Origin: Chamaecyparis obtusa
Taxonomy: Eukaryota > Streptophyta > Pinopsida > Cupressales > Cupressaceae
NCBI GenBank assembly: GCA_027943335.1
Contig: BSBK01005646.1
Coordinates: 126,501 to 190,500, forward strand
DNA: 64,000 nt
Reading direction: 5' to 3'
Below the pieces are notes generated by a model. It was not told the DNA's origin, made no database searches, and worked only from the letters and a program-made list of their open reading frames with translations. This document shows, one piece after another, positions 12,701 through 27,700 of the stretch; positions within the stretch are counted from its first letter, which is position 1; each line of letters starts with the position of its first letter. Both the position numbers and the translations under genes were made by a program.

Positions 12701-15700
12701 TTATAGATTGGAAAATTAATTAAATATTAAATTTTATATTTAATATTTAATTATTAAATTTGTGGAAATTGAGAAAGGTGCCGAATTTGAAAATAAATCA
12801 TCTTGGAAGAAAAATGAGAATTAGTTGAATATTGAATTTAATATTTGATATTTAATTAAATTGGAAAGTGGAAAAACTTGGAATAAAGCAATTTCAGATT
12901 TAAATCTAAAAATTAATTAAATATTGATTTTTATTAATATTTAATTAATACAATTTCAAAAATCAATTAAAACATAAAAAAGCAATAAAAGACGACTTTA
13001 AAAGATTTTTTTTAATATAAAGTTCTAAAATTAAAAAATAATTAAATATTGATTTTATTAATATTTAATTAATTCACTCTTGGAAAATCAAAAGATAGAA
13101 ATTGGGAAATAAATTAAAAAATCAAGAAATGGAAATAACTTCTCCATGAAGTTTGTTGGTTCCTGGATAGGATTTTACACTCCATGAGATACCAATATGC
13201 CCATGATGGATATTAAGGATTGGTTAGTTCCAAATGTGAGCAATCTATGAGCAATTGGACCAACTATAGGGATAAAATTACCCTCTTCTGCTTCTGGCTT
13301 TGCAAAACCAAGGCGGGTGCACCGGATCCAATAGTATTAACTCTGACTGATAGTTCTAACTCTGCCCCTTATTTCTTTATTGGATCTTTCAATAGATGAA
13401 TACAGTGAGAGAATACTAAACAACAACCTATTGTTCATTGATCCTCCATCACTGGGTAGGACAATACATAAATGTAAATAAAAGTAAATACTGGTAGTGA
13501 TTTAAATGATTGGGATTATAAGGTTCGAATCACTCTTCTCAACACAAAGATAGGAGAATACAGGCCAGTGCCTTATCTATTGGGCAAAATATCAAGGAAA
13601 AGGATGAATACAATGGTGTTTGAAATTGGTCTCTAGACATAAACACAAATACTTCAACTCTTTCCTCCTTATGAAAATCCTTCAAATAAACTCCAAGAAC
13701 ACATATTTCACTTTGAGCAATATTTAATCTAACCCTAGGTTGGAACTCAAAGCATCAATACATTCACATAAACCTTATGCAAAGATTTAAAGATTCAAAG
13801 AATAGAGCAAAGGAGAGCAAAGATCTGAGGTTTGTATTAAGTATAACCTTTCACCATGTGCATACAGTATCCAGAATAGTAAGCTTGCAAGATAAGAACA
13901 TCAATTTGTACTTCTTCTCTATTGTTTGATAAAATGGTATCAAAAATTACAATCCTTGACTGAAAAGCTAGGGTTTCAGAAATTTCTATCTTTTTAACAC
14001 CTAAACTCCAATCCCTTAGAATGATCATGAAAAATCCCTTTATACCAAGGGATGCAACAAGCAACCGATCATTCTAGGGTTACAAAAAATAACCTAAAAA
14101 ACCTTTACAACAACCCCAAAGGGTTTACAATAACTACACTACTGAAACAGGTGAGATACTTTCAACTGAGCCGTCATGCTTTATGTCTTCAATGCTACTC
14201 CTGGCTCAATTTCAACAAATCTGATTTTATTATCTCACTGTCAAATTGCAATGAATGCCCTTATGCAAAAATTCAACCCTGATATTCATTTGGCTCGGCA
14301 TCATAGGAAACAAAATTGGATTTTATCTGTAATTTATGCCTTCTATATCCTTTCCCAACTGCAAACTGTACTGAAAAATTCAATTCCTGGCCACCGCATC
14401 GTTTTACATGACTCACTGGTTCAAAAACCCTAGCAAAACCCTGCAGGATATTTGAATTTGAATAAAAACGGTAACCGGCTCAACTTTAAAACGTGACCGT
14501 TGATCTATCTTATTCTTGGCAGATCGGGCGGCTCGTAAAATCCTTCAACAGTCAACAAAAAATCTTTAAAAATCGCTTTACACATTACTAAACCCCCGAC
14601 CAATGAGAAAAAAGCATGTCAGCGATGAATCGGCATACTGGACCCACTTCTTCATAAGCTTTAAAATGAACGGCTGTTGTAAGTTCGCATAGCCTCAAAA
14701 GATTCTATGCGAACATCAGACAACCGTTAGATTCTCCATCTCGGCATCCCTTTAGAATCTCTCGGGCCCACTGACGTGTCTGCATACCTAAAATCCATGG
14801 CCAATCAAAACCTGACATCTCAGCAACACCTGGCAAAAAGTCCCACAATTCTCGGCTGACCTTTAACCCTTTGACCATTTGGCGAACACGCGACTGCAAG
14901 AAATTTCAAGTCGCTAGATATATTATTTAACCACGGTCAAGTCAAATGATTCAGCGAACAAAGCATTTTGTTGAATCGTTGAGTCTCATGTTTAACCCTT
15001 GGTTATATTTGGCGAATGCACAAAAACCTTTATTCGCCAATTTGCAAGAAAACTTAGAACTCTGCCAAATACTTTGCGAATGAGTGGACACAGAAGACTT
15101 TATCGGTGCCGCCAAAAAACTTGTCCGAACTGCCAAAAAACTTGTCCGAACTGCCAAAAAACTTTGATAACCCTGGGCCTGCCTGCAAATCGCCACATGT
15201 CATCATACTATTTGGTATCTTCGCCGAGTCACCTCTGACATAGGACCCACTATAAGCTAGAAAATCGAACAGTCATCGTTATACTGCGACTTTAAATATC
15301 GAACATCTTCATCCAGCGGTATAACGACAACCGCATGATCAAACCGTTCTTTAATCGCTAGCACACTCTGCTACCAACCGGGCCTGCCTTAAATGAGATC
15401 AACGGTTGTCGTATAATCTCATGCATTTGACACATTCTATTAGATCTTACGACAACCGTTGGATCAACCTTTTTATATTGCTCTGACAGATCCCCTGACA
15501 TGAAACAAATCTATGGTCAGGCTTAAGCCCTCATAAGCCATGAAGATTCCACCAGAACATACGCCCACCGTCGATGAAGAATCTCACCCTTGTTTTGACA
15601 AACCTCTGACACAAAAAGGAATCAACGGCTGGTCTTTTAGCCTCATGTGTCAGAAATAACCCTTAAGATCATACGTTGGCCGTCGATGCTCTACCACTGT

Positions 15701-18700
15701 CAGAACCACTGAACCTCCGAAATCGTTGGCCCCACTGACAATATTCTGAGTCATTAATACGTGGACCAATGAGAAAGTGTTGACTAAGCACACCTGGCAT
15801 GTGGACCCATTACATTGAAAAACCTTTGCCGTGAAAGAGAATCAACGGTTGGCGCAACTTCGCAAACCTTTGACACACTCCATAAGATTTTACGCCTATC
15901 GCTGGATTGAGATGGTGTCAGAAAGTCGGGCCCAAGAAAGGATAAAGGCCGGAAACTTTAGGAAATATTTAGCATTGAGACCTAGGAAAAATTACTGCCG
16001 CCGGACTTTAGGAAAAATTAAAGCTGGGCGCTTGGAGACTTAGGAAAATAAAGGCCGCTAGGGTAATAAAATTTAACGCACATGCCTTAATGAAATTTTA
16101 AGTGGCCCGAAAAAGTAACATGAAATTAGAATAGGGCTAGGGCACACTTAGGGTTTTTCTTACAAACGGCTAGATTTTTGAAATTTTGCCTAGGGTTTTA
16201 GTAGGGAAATGGGAAAAATAATTGCAGAGGCCCAATAAAAATGTTAAAGCCATGGAATTTTTCACTTGTGCTAACAAAGTTAAAACAGACTCTTAAATTG
16301 GCAACTCCATTAAAATGAGGAGAAGAACTCAAGCAAGTGGCGGAGAATCTTTTTAAAAGCGAAATCTTGTGTGGCAACTAAGGCAATTGCCTAATTTTAG
16401 TGCACAGTCATTATGGTAGTTTTGGGGTTCGGAGCCTATAAAAGAAAACCTTGCTCATTTCTTTCTCACACACAAATTGAGAAGAATGAAGTTGAGAGTG
16501 TTCTTAGGAGTTCATTTTTTTTGAGGAGAGAGAGTGTTGCTTTTTTTTGAAAGGCGTGAAGTTTCTAGGTGAAGGAAGGATTATTTCTTGGAGAGCATGA
16601 GGGAGGTTGTGAAATTTCAGATTTTCTTTAGTAAGTTGGTAAAAGGCACAAATTTCCACAAGGAGAGAAAATTCAATGTTGAGCAAGATAGAGAAATTAT
16701 GGCAAATTTCTAAATTTTGGAAGAAATATTTTTTTTGCTTTTCTCACTTTCTTATGTGCTCTTATGTGTGTTTATTTTCTATTTTGTAGATGGCGGAGCC
16801 TAGGGGGATAAGCGTAAGCAGGAGACAGTTGATAAAGAACGAGCAGAGAGGTTTTTGCCCAGAATCCAAAATTGTCTCGAAGTGGACGGAAGTGGGAGAA
16901 ACAAACCTTGGATGCCTCGATTTGAGCGAGTTCCAGAGGTGGATGTTTGGCTATAAGGATCATCACTCGACACACCTGGCTGCCCAGATCGTGAACAACA
17001 GAATTGTAGCTGAAGCCGGATTCCCTCCCGCCTTTCAACATGCTGAGTTAATCGTGGAGTGTGCGAAGCATTGCCAATCCAGGGATAGAACGATTAAGGA
17101 CTTAGACGGGAATATCATTGCATATTTTTCCCCGCCAACCATTACTGAGGCATTTGGGATCTCTTCATCTCGGAGGTTGGTCTCAAAGACAAAGGAGTAG
17201 GCGCACAGAGTTTAATAGCTGGAGTTCAACATTGTGAGATCATTAACAACAAATGAATGAGGAGGAACAAATCCCACTACTCCAAACTGCCTAAGGAGCT
17301 TGTGGTTGGATTTCCACTAGGAGTACAACGATTTGATAATGATGCTCAACAAAATATTTGGCTTGTCCCTCTCCTACCTGTTTGAGACGTGGATGTGATA
17401 TTTTGTTCAACAGTTGGTGGAGTTCAATCACATCGATTGGGCTGGGTTGATTAGCGACAATCTTGATGAGCAACTAAGGAATTTGGAGCATACAAAGAAG
17501 TTCTTTATGAGCTCCTCGTGATATATATGTTGGCACAAAACACGAGGTATGAGGGACTAAGGTGCAAGGGAGCCCTTAGAAGCAAAAATCCACGATTAAA
17601 GGTGCACGACTGTTATCCTCAACTGTATCTACAGGCCATAGATGATTATGCTTGAGTTAATGACGCATTTGCAATGCGCATCGTGAGGACCTTGCAGAAG
17701 AGATTGCATATGAGATTGTCTGTTGAGGCAATGAAGTTGGTGGAAGAGTTTGGAGCACGGTTCATTTAGTTTCCCACCTTCTCGTACATCAGGTTGCAGG
17801 GATTTCTTGAGCAACTGTTTAAGCTTCCATGGTACCTTACTGATAAAATGATCCCGTTGGAAGTCACCCAGTAGTTGACAGCTTATGACAAAGTCCTGAA
17901 GAAGAAGAAACTAGGATTGGAATTCCCACTTTCCACTGGAAGTGATGCAGTTGAGGTGTGCCCTTGTCTACCAGTAGTTGAAAGGTCATTTGACGAGCTG
18001 AACTTCTTCTGTCTACCACTCTATTCCGGAAGGCCGGATTTTGACACATACAATAAGATTAGAGTAGTGGCGGGGATAAGGCATCAACACAGAGCGCACC
18101 TTGAGGACTTCTAGGCAAATGTAGTTGATGAAAATGAGGTTAGGAAGAGGATGTGCTCTCGATTGCCATTAGATCTAATCAGGGCATGCAAGATTTTCCA
18201 TGTACCTAATCAAATGGACGAAGATCCAAATGTGCTCCAAAGAGGGTATAACCCAGAAAAGGAAAAAGGTCATTCATCCTTACGACTGGCAGAGGAAGGA
18301 GATTGTAGATCTTGATACGTTGACGAAACCAATTGTAGACTTCACGAAGTGGTGGGTCGAACGACAGTTCGACAGAATGACTGTACCAAAGGAGGATTGG
18401 ACATACAAGTTGTTAGGTCATCCACAGCTGCGAGATGAGAGATGAGAGACCAAGGCAGCCATTGGGAGGAAGGATAGAAGAAAGGGACATCCTGTCAGGG
18501 AGTGTAGAGCACAGGAAGGAGAAAGGTGCAGCTCAAGAAATGCGTACGAAAATAAGATTGGATCTTCAGATTGAAGAATCACAACAAAAGAGATTGAGGT
18601 CCGAGAATGTGCCATCTTCGCCTAGCCAGACTCCCAGTGTGCAGGAAATAGGAGCATTCGCCAGGAATGAAGAAGTGAGCGAAAGAAGAACGTAGCAAGG

Positions 18701-21700
18701 AGAACAACACATGACGAGGCCGATACACGATAGATTGAGCATGAATGCCAATGAGAGGTTCGTGCCAGGAAGGAGCAGGGAACATCATGTCACAACAAAG
18801 GAGAGTCTCGGTGTCTTCTTCAGAAAGATAATTGAGGAAGAGATCCCTGAGATAGAAGCAGAAGCCCCTACAGGGGAAGAGGAGATTCCCACCATAGAGG
18901 CACTAGCTCTTGAGGTAATGGCAAAGACTCATGGAGCCGAGAGATTGATACTAGAGCAGTGCAAGGACAAGAGTAGTTAGCAGTACAGAGGGACTAGAAT
19001 ACAGATATTCCAGAGTGGCTTAGGCAAAGGATTCAGAGAAGCCAAGAGAAGGAAGTTGACCTTGCAGTTGAGTTACAAGAAATTCTGGATTGAATTGACC
19101 GATCAGGAGAAAAAAGAAAAGCCAAGAAGTTCATCAAAGTCGTGAGAGGAGAATCAGGATCCAGAGTTCTGCAGATAGCAACTCCGGTAGTTGACAAGAG
19201 CAAGGATCAAATTGCTCTTGAGGAGTATCACGTAACATAAATTGATCTTGGTCAAGCCTCTCGAGCGCAAGTCATGGAAGAATTCGATGATTCAACACAA
19301 GCTGTTAAGGACAAGATGAGGAAGTTGGAAGAAAAATATCAGAGGCAAAAGGGAGAGATCAAGGCCTTATGTGCATACATCAACAACTTGCCTAGCCCAG
19401 TTCGAGAATAGGATCCATCTTTTGTTCCCCCACCAGCTATTCCAATCAAATCAGTTGAGGCCATCGACAAAATTAGGAGAATTGCGCAAGGTGCAAAGGT
19501 TTGGATTAAGGGGGTCCAAAATGAGGCCTACAACCACGCCGAGGAATTAATTCGGATTCACAATAAGGTGCTAGCCATCCTTTTCCGAATTCGTTGCATG
19601 GAGGAGACTTGGGAGGATGAGCATATTTTATCAGGATGAGATCTTTGACTTGGAGGAGTTGATGGAGACCCCTAGACAGATCTTGGTTGATGGCGAGGTC
19701 ATCGGGGAAGGAGTGTATGATTTCCCTTGATGGTATGGTGTAGTTATCAAGGCGAAGGAAATGTTTGAACATTTCACTAGAGAATCAACTTGATTGAAGG
19801 GGATAGGTGAGAATATTCGACAAGAGGTCTCCAATACCATTGCATCATTGTGGTTACAAAGGTTGGCCGAAGAAGAGATAAGGATGGACAACATGAAGGG
19901 AAAATTGGAGGAGTTATTCGGACTTAACTCTTTTACAAAGGATGATTTTGAGAACCTCCCCGCCTTCTAAAGCAACATGCACACAACTCAGGATGTATTG
20001 CCAGAATGGGAGGATAGCTTGAGAAAATTCGAGCGAGCAGTGGTGGCCCTGGGATTCAAGCAGGAATCGGCAACGAATGTCAGCATTGATGAGTCAGAGG
20101 CCATATTGAGTAGATTCGAGGAATTCAAACGCCAAGGTCAAAGATAGATACATTTAATGCATAGTGGGTATGTGTAGTGGCTATTTATGACACCCCACTC
20201 TCTTCTTGAGCATGCATGCATAGTGGACATTTATTACTGACGCAGGACAGGTAAGGAGGATCCAATTAAGGACAATCCAAACAAGCAACCAAACACCACA
20301 ATGCGGAATAACACAACAAGACAATACAATCAAAGTATTTCTACAATCTCTCACCTAGTCCAGCTCTGAAACAAATCAGCAACTAATGGAAACTCTAAGG
20401 CAGATCTGAACTTGAGCTCGCAAGCCTCCAAGCAATCTCCTTGTCTCCAAGCATGCAAACCTCTAGGTCTACTATTACAAACTATCAGATAACTATTTGA
20501 TCTTCAAGATCTCGCAGGATCCAGATCTAATCACTGACTCCTCTCTAAATCTACCTCTAAACAACTACCCAAACACTTCTTAAATACTAATCTTCAGCCA
20601 CAAGTCAGCTGGAAGAAACAATTAACTCCTAAGCTAAGTCAGCTCCTATTACAAACAAATATTAAATGCAACAACAGTCGGCGCTCAAATAACCTTACAA
20701 ACAATTAATTCTCCATGTCGGCCTCAAGATCTACATAGGAGAATACAACAAAAGCTACCAACAATAAATGCACCAAGTCGGCCAACCAAATCTCCAAGAA
20801 CTCCAATCGGTAAATCAGAACAACCGAGCACCAGTGAAACAACCGACCATGCCAAGCAACACCGAGCAACACAGGGATTGCCGAGCACAAGTTCCACTGA
20901 GCGCCAAAAGTTTCATTGAGTTCCTTCAACGATTGAGCTCCCTTCAATAACCGAGACCGTTGGTTAAAGCTGCAATCGAGTAACACAGAACCAAAACAAC
21001 ACACCCCCATGCAGATGACTGAGTACCCTAGAATGCCCCTACATCAATTACCCACTATAGTAGTGGTTTCCTTTTGACATTAATGTATATTCCCTTTTTT
21101 GTGCCCTAACCCTAATTAGGGCTTATGTGGCAAAATCTTGGCCATCGGTCATTGTTTCAATCCGGGCCACTCGTTGTTTTCAAGGACCTATATAAAGGCC
21201 TCTTCTTCTCATTTGTAGGGAGCAAATTTTGAGATTATTGCTAAGGGCTATTAGACAATAAAATTTTCATTGAAGTGGTGATAATTTGATGTGTCTTGAT
21301 GCTTGCTTGGTTTCATAATTGCCTCATTTAGATTAAGTTTAGTAGATAAAAGTGTTGTGATTGTAATAGAGAATACAATGGTGTTTTGATGAGTTCCTTT
21401 GGTTAATACTTTTGATGTTTTAGTGATTCTAAATTGTTGTGCAAAGTTAGCCTGAACCCATATCTGTATGTACCTAAATTCTATCATTTGTGCAAAGCTT
21501 TGAAAATTGCACCAATTCACGTGTAGTTGTAGCTTGACTTGGCAAAGGAGGACTTGGGAATTGAGGAATTCGTCCATCAGAGCACTTTCTTTTGCTACCA
21601 TTACCCTTAGGAGTATATTAGAATCTCGGAACCCTAAATCTCTTTTATTTTCGCATATCCAATAAAAATCCAAAAAAGGTGTTTCATTGCAAATCTTTCG

Positions 21701-24700
21701 ATAGCTCCCATTTTGCATGTCCTAAAATCTATTCAAGAAGTGAAAACGTAAGGCCCCTTGTTATATGCAACAAATCACATCAACATTGAGCTTATCCACG
21801 AGTCAAGGAACCTTGGAGTTACTGTATGATCTTCTTGCAATCTTAGCATACACGGTACTTTGTTCAAGGGAGGATAAGATATTTCGGTATTTTGTTCTAC
21901 TGTTTGGTGAGTCATAAAACACACATCAACAAGACCCTAAGAAGATACTACTTATACAACCTTCTTATGGGAACACTCTCCATAAGAGTTGAAGGTTCAT
22001 TTTATTGGAGCACTATTTATTTTCTTAAACATTCTTCCTCCATTAGCTAGAGTAGGGTTTTCTTTCATACATCCTGCAATGGTCAATTATGTTCTAGAAA
22101 ATGTAATAAAAGCTATTTAGTATGATATTCGTTTTCAAACAATCCAGAGATTAATACTCAGTTTCTATTGTTCTCTTATGGCCACTTTCTATCTGGTTAA
22201 ACAGAGGAAACAGTTGTGCTGTTCCATCCAGCCTCTCTCACGACAAGTGCCAAGTTCTATAGGGGGTAATAAGTAGTGCCTTTATCACTGCCTATCCTCT
22301 GACTACACCTCCCCTGACACAGTATTCATCTGAGCACTCTTCCTTTACTTTCTTCCTTCCAAATTTTCTATCTTCCTTCTTACTGAGGGCTCCAACCTGA
22401 GTCAAGTTCTAAAACATATACACGGGAATTCTGATTGGTTCAAAGATGAGGAATCTCCACCATAAGAGTCATTGAAACTCTCATATTGTTAGTAGGAATT
22501 TACTCTGAATAGAAATGGAGATGCATTTTGGGTCACCAAACCCGTAGGCTAAATCACCAAACTTCAGCTGAGGTCTCATATCTGATTACCATTTTGTTAA
22601 TGTTAAACTCAATGGCTCAAATGAGTTATGGTGAGTCTTCCCATCTTTTTCTAGACAAAATAGAACAACTGTATGGCTTAACATGCAAATGAACAAGGAA
22701 AAGGAGAAGAAAACATTCACAAATCATAAGCAAAATGTGGCACAATTTAACAATGACTGAATTAACTATTCAGTTGAATACATATAATACATGTTTAGAA
22801 GCATATTTCCGAGGCAAGCCTGCTCCTCTTTCTACCCTCTTTCTGTCCTTAATCAGTCTTAAGTCCCATCATTCCTTGTAAACTTTCTGCCCAAGCTTCC
22901 GACTCAGACACTTCACCAATTAACAAACCAATTTCACTAGCCTTCTAGTGAATTCTTGCCTCTCCATAAAATTAGTTTCCTTCTTCTGCAATGTGGGGAC
23001 ACCTGCCTTGCCATCTTCTGTCAGGTTTTAAATTTCCATTAGCTACATATTAATTCTCCATGGATAATTGCTGAAATGGTCATCTTTTCCTGTTTGGCTT
23101 GAAATGTATATGAGCTCTGGGTTATACATTCCACTTCCAATTGGTTTCCAGCTTGCATTTCCAAGTATCCTCTCCTGTATGTTCTCCAGGTTTCTCAAGG
23201 CTCTCTCCTGGATCCTCGTTTGCTTTCACTGCCACTTTGCCTTGTCTGGTGCTCTTCTGATTAAATGTTTCTCCATCAATGTTTTCTTTCTCTAAGGTTC
23301 TTCTTTCTCCAGTTATGATCCTTCAAGATTGAGGCCCTTTAATATCTGAGTTTGTTTTTGTTGAGGCTTGCTACTTCCCTGTTCTGTTTCCCAGCTGTCT
23401 ACAATAATTTGTCATTGGTGGTTCTTGCTGCCATTTGAGCTTCTACTGCAGACTCAGTTACTTACCCATGGAACTAGGCACCCTCCTCTTTTTCTGTTGG
23501 GATTTCTTTATACCTGTGATCTTCACATAAGCCAATAGAGTTTGTCTTCTGGTATAAAATAATTAGAAACCAATCAAAATCAGGGATAAACATTATATAA
23601 ACCACTAGATTATCCTTAGATCACATCTGGAACTACCATTTATAATTTAGGCAATCAGCCTATTGAATGAATCTCTGTAATCTATGCCAGACTGTAATGT
23701 CCCCTGCTAGATTTAGGTTTGTTTTAACCCAAATTTAATATTTATGTCCAAAGCTAAAAGGATAAAGATATAATGATTCAGTTTAAGACATCCAAGTAAA
23801 GAGAATTATTCATTCATCTTATTAGATTAAATTATCTGAATATATTATTAACATCCATACTGACCTTATTACTACTTTAACTCAATGAAGGAAGGATTAG
23901 GCATGTAACCAAGGTCCGCCAAGCCCTTATCCTATCTTATCCAAGCCCTTATCCTATCTTGGGACTATGCCCGCAAGGCGCTCAGGGTCGCTGATCCCTA
24001 ATCTTGGGAATAATACTATTGATTGGATTTAGACAAGCCCCTCCTTGGAAACACTTTAGTCCCTTCCTCTTCGAGTACTAAATAGTAACGAATCTGAACA
24101 TGGACATATATATATATATTCCACCATTTATTTTGATAAAGCTTATATATTCTTATCATTATTATTATCCATTATATATATAATTATGATCTCTAATAAG
24201 ATGAATTCATTATCATTAGTACACATATTATGTGTAAATGTGCACATTTATGCACTCGTATTTTATATATATTTTGATTATCTTTAATAAGTTGAATTAT
24301 TTTCTCATATATCATATATATGTATGTATGTATATGTATACAATTTACATCGATATATATCTTTAAATATCTTTATATATATTAATGTATACAGATATCT
24401 TTTATATATCTTTATATATTTATGTATACAGATATCTTTTATATATCTTTATATATATATATAATTCAGATATACTACATATATAATTCTGTGTATACAA
24501 TTTACATTGATATATATCTTCAAATATCTTTATATATATTAATGTATACAGATATCTTTTATATATCTTTATATATTTATGTTAACAGATATCTTTTATA
24601 TATCTTTATATATATATATAATTCAGATATACTACATATATAATTCTGACTTATATTTCTTTCTATATATTATCGATCCTTTCCATAATCTTTATTTACT

Positions 24701-27700
24701 GTATCCATATCTGTAATGTCCTTTCTATCGTATGTATTCCCCCTTCTGTCTGTCGTGTATGAACTCTTTATACTCCAACAGTTGGAGGGCCGTGGCTTCT
24801 TGCAAGGGTTATGTCTCTTTGTTAAGATTAGTTTCCATTTATTGTCATTTCTCTTAAAATCCATCGTTGTCCATTCCCTATGATAATTGTTGTTATTCAA
24901 GAGCCTGTATTGTTATCATGGACTGTTGATTGCTTCTTATTTCCATTGACTCTTTTACATAAATATTATCAGTTCTTGCTTAAATCCATCTTGACGTGGG
25001 TTGTTGACATCCAATATTCATCATTTTCTAACATTCAATACCCAATATTAATCGATTGCCGATTATTAATATCCAATATTCATTTCGTCTTTACCTGTCA
25101 TTTCAGACAATGTCGTTTAGTATGATTGCTGCTATGTATTAGACACAGCTTGCCACTTTACATTTATCGCACCTTACATTCGCTGACTTGTCTTTCTTAG
25201 TTATCGCTGACTTGTGCAGATAATTTATAACTAGCAGTTATTATTTATTATTAATATTAAGAAATAGTATTAAGAATGAATATTAGTATATTATTATATT
25301 GATGTCATATTGATATCATATTGATATTATATATTGAATGTATATATTGAATATTATATTGATATTACATCAATATTATGTAATTAATATTATCTTATTA
25401 TTGCTGATTATTATATTGATATTATATTATAATATTAAGGGTAGATTATTAGTTATTTCTAGTTATTACCATTTCTCTTAGTAAATTATATTATTTATTT
25501 ATTTATGTATTTTTTATACTTTAATTTTATTAATATTTATTATTAAATCCTATTTCAGAAAGGGGACATTACACAGACTTCAACCCAGGCCAGCTTTATT
25601 TTCTATCATTAAATGAAATGACCCAAAATTAATTAAATTCCCCTGACCAGATACTAAAGTGGGTGTCTACTAATGGGTCATTTTACTAACCTGGGACATA
25701 TTAAATAAGGTTGTTTTAAGAAGATATTATAGTTATCTGGATTTCTTAAACAAGGTTGTTCTCTTCATTTTTTTCTCATTGCAGGTGTGATAATTTTATC
25801 ATATTTGACACTATCATGTTCAATGCTCTTGTCAGCAATAAGAGGTTCTTTTGAATAAAAGGGTGCAGTAAAAAATCTGAACCCAATAGGGTTTTGGCTG
25901 ATTGGAAACTCCTTCACTGGAAAAAGAATGTCAATACCCTTAAATTAGGTCTTCAGATGTTATGCATTTTTGGAAGCCATTTTAAAATCTGATACTTAGT
26001 CATTTTTTTTCAATTGCCTTCTTGTGTCTTCAATCTAAGTTTAACTTTGATTGATCACAGAGGTGAATTGCAGAGGTTGGAAACCTCACAATCTTGCAAT
26101 TAATAATCCAGAAGAATTCATAATAAATAAAATGGATGCAGGGAGACTCTTGATCCAATTTAATTCATGCTGTACTTAGACAATCTTCAGGAACTTGTTT
26201 GCAACTCAAATTTGTATTATCACTTGGTCTGCATCATATATATTATAAACAGTTAGGTCATGATTATCATATGTCGAGGCTTTGCAAAAAAAAATATTCA
26301 ATTTTCCAGTCCTGATTTGGAAGAGAAAATGTTGCAGACCTGTGAATGCTGCTGTGGGGCCATGCTGGCTCATTTCTCTGATTTGCAAACCATGGGTGCT
26401 CCATCAGATTTTTGAAACTTACTAGTTTTAAAGTTCGGGTGTTCTCTTTTCTTTCTGCGAATGGGTTCTGCTGGGTATGGCAGGGTATGGCTTGGTTTCA
26501 GTGAGACATACCCACAGGATACCCAGGATGACAAGGCCATGCCCCGATTGAATGCATGTCCTTTCTTCCTTCTGAATCTGTCCTGTCTGGTATGGCAGTT
26601 GGGGTAAAAAATGATAGACCTGGTAACTTAGGTGTAAATGAGGTACAATCAGTAATTACCACATATTTAGTACACTCGTAGCTTTATTTGGTGTGCATTC
26701 AATTTATCTCTGAATGCATTCAATCATAAATAGTTCATTTGAGCTTGCATCTGAATTATTAGCATTTACCACTGAAAATTGAGTAGGATACCAATAGAAT
26801 TTTGGAAGCACTTTTAAATTTGGAATTAGTGCTTCCCTTTTGCATCAGCATGGTACTCAGCATTATAATGAAGTGTTTATTTTGATTGTAGGATGATACA
26901 ACTTTTGAGAAGCAGAGTTCACTTTTTGCTTTAGCAGTTTCAGATATTGTGCTGATAAATATGTAAGTATCATTTTGTACCATCTCGTTTGAATATTCTG
27001 CTCTCAGTAGTTTTTTCATGTGATACAGAGTATAAAATGCAGTCTGTATATTGTCAGTCATCTGTTTTGAATGGTTGTTTGTTCAGGTGGTGTCATGATA
27101 TTGGCCGTGAACAGGCAGCAAACAAGCCATTATTGAAAACAGTTTTCCAGGTATTCTATGGTATATTGTCTTTGGAAGTTGTTGGAGTGAGTTTTTAATG
27201 CTTTTGTTGATTCATGTTTCTTCATTTTTGATAGGTCATGATGCGTTTATTTAGTCCGCGAAGGACAACATTACTTTTTGTCATTAGAGATAAGACAAAG
27301 GTGCATATTTTGTTTTTGCCACTCAGCCCTTTTTCGATATTCAAACACTATGTGAATGGTGACTTTGTACATCGATTGTAAACTTTACTTTTCTGTTTAA
27401 ATGTGTTGATTTGATTGTACTGAATTTCTGGTTCTATTATATATAGACACCTTTAGAAGTTTTGGAGCCCATTCTTCGAGAAGATATTCAGAAGGTGAAT
27501 CTTTTATGCTTTTTTAAGTTCATTTTGACACATTTTACTTTCAGACATTATACTGATCATGAATTTGGTATACAGATTTGGAATTCTGTTCCAAAACCAC
27601 CAAAACACAGAGAGACACCACTTAGTGAGTTTTTCAATGTATGTGTATACACTTTTTGTCCCTCAAAAATGATATGAATTGTGTCTTGGTGCTCATTCTG

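Noticed and set aside
18579..18788. Minus-strand ORFs over the 16.8-20.1 kb element
   Set aside because: Antisense shadows of the plus-strand degenerate retroelement ORF.
21251..21718. 155-codon minus-strand ORF as a gene
   Set aside because: No recognised domain, low-complexity hydrophobic/polar mix, no splice or promoter support, and it lies against retroelement sequence.
24422..24643. Tyr/Ile-rich 73-codon ORF
   Set aside because: Translation of an AT-rich tandem duplication in a solo LTR.
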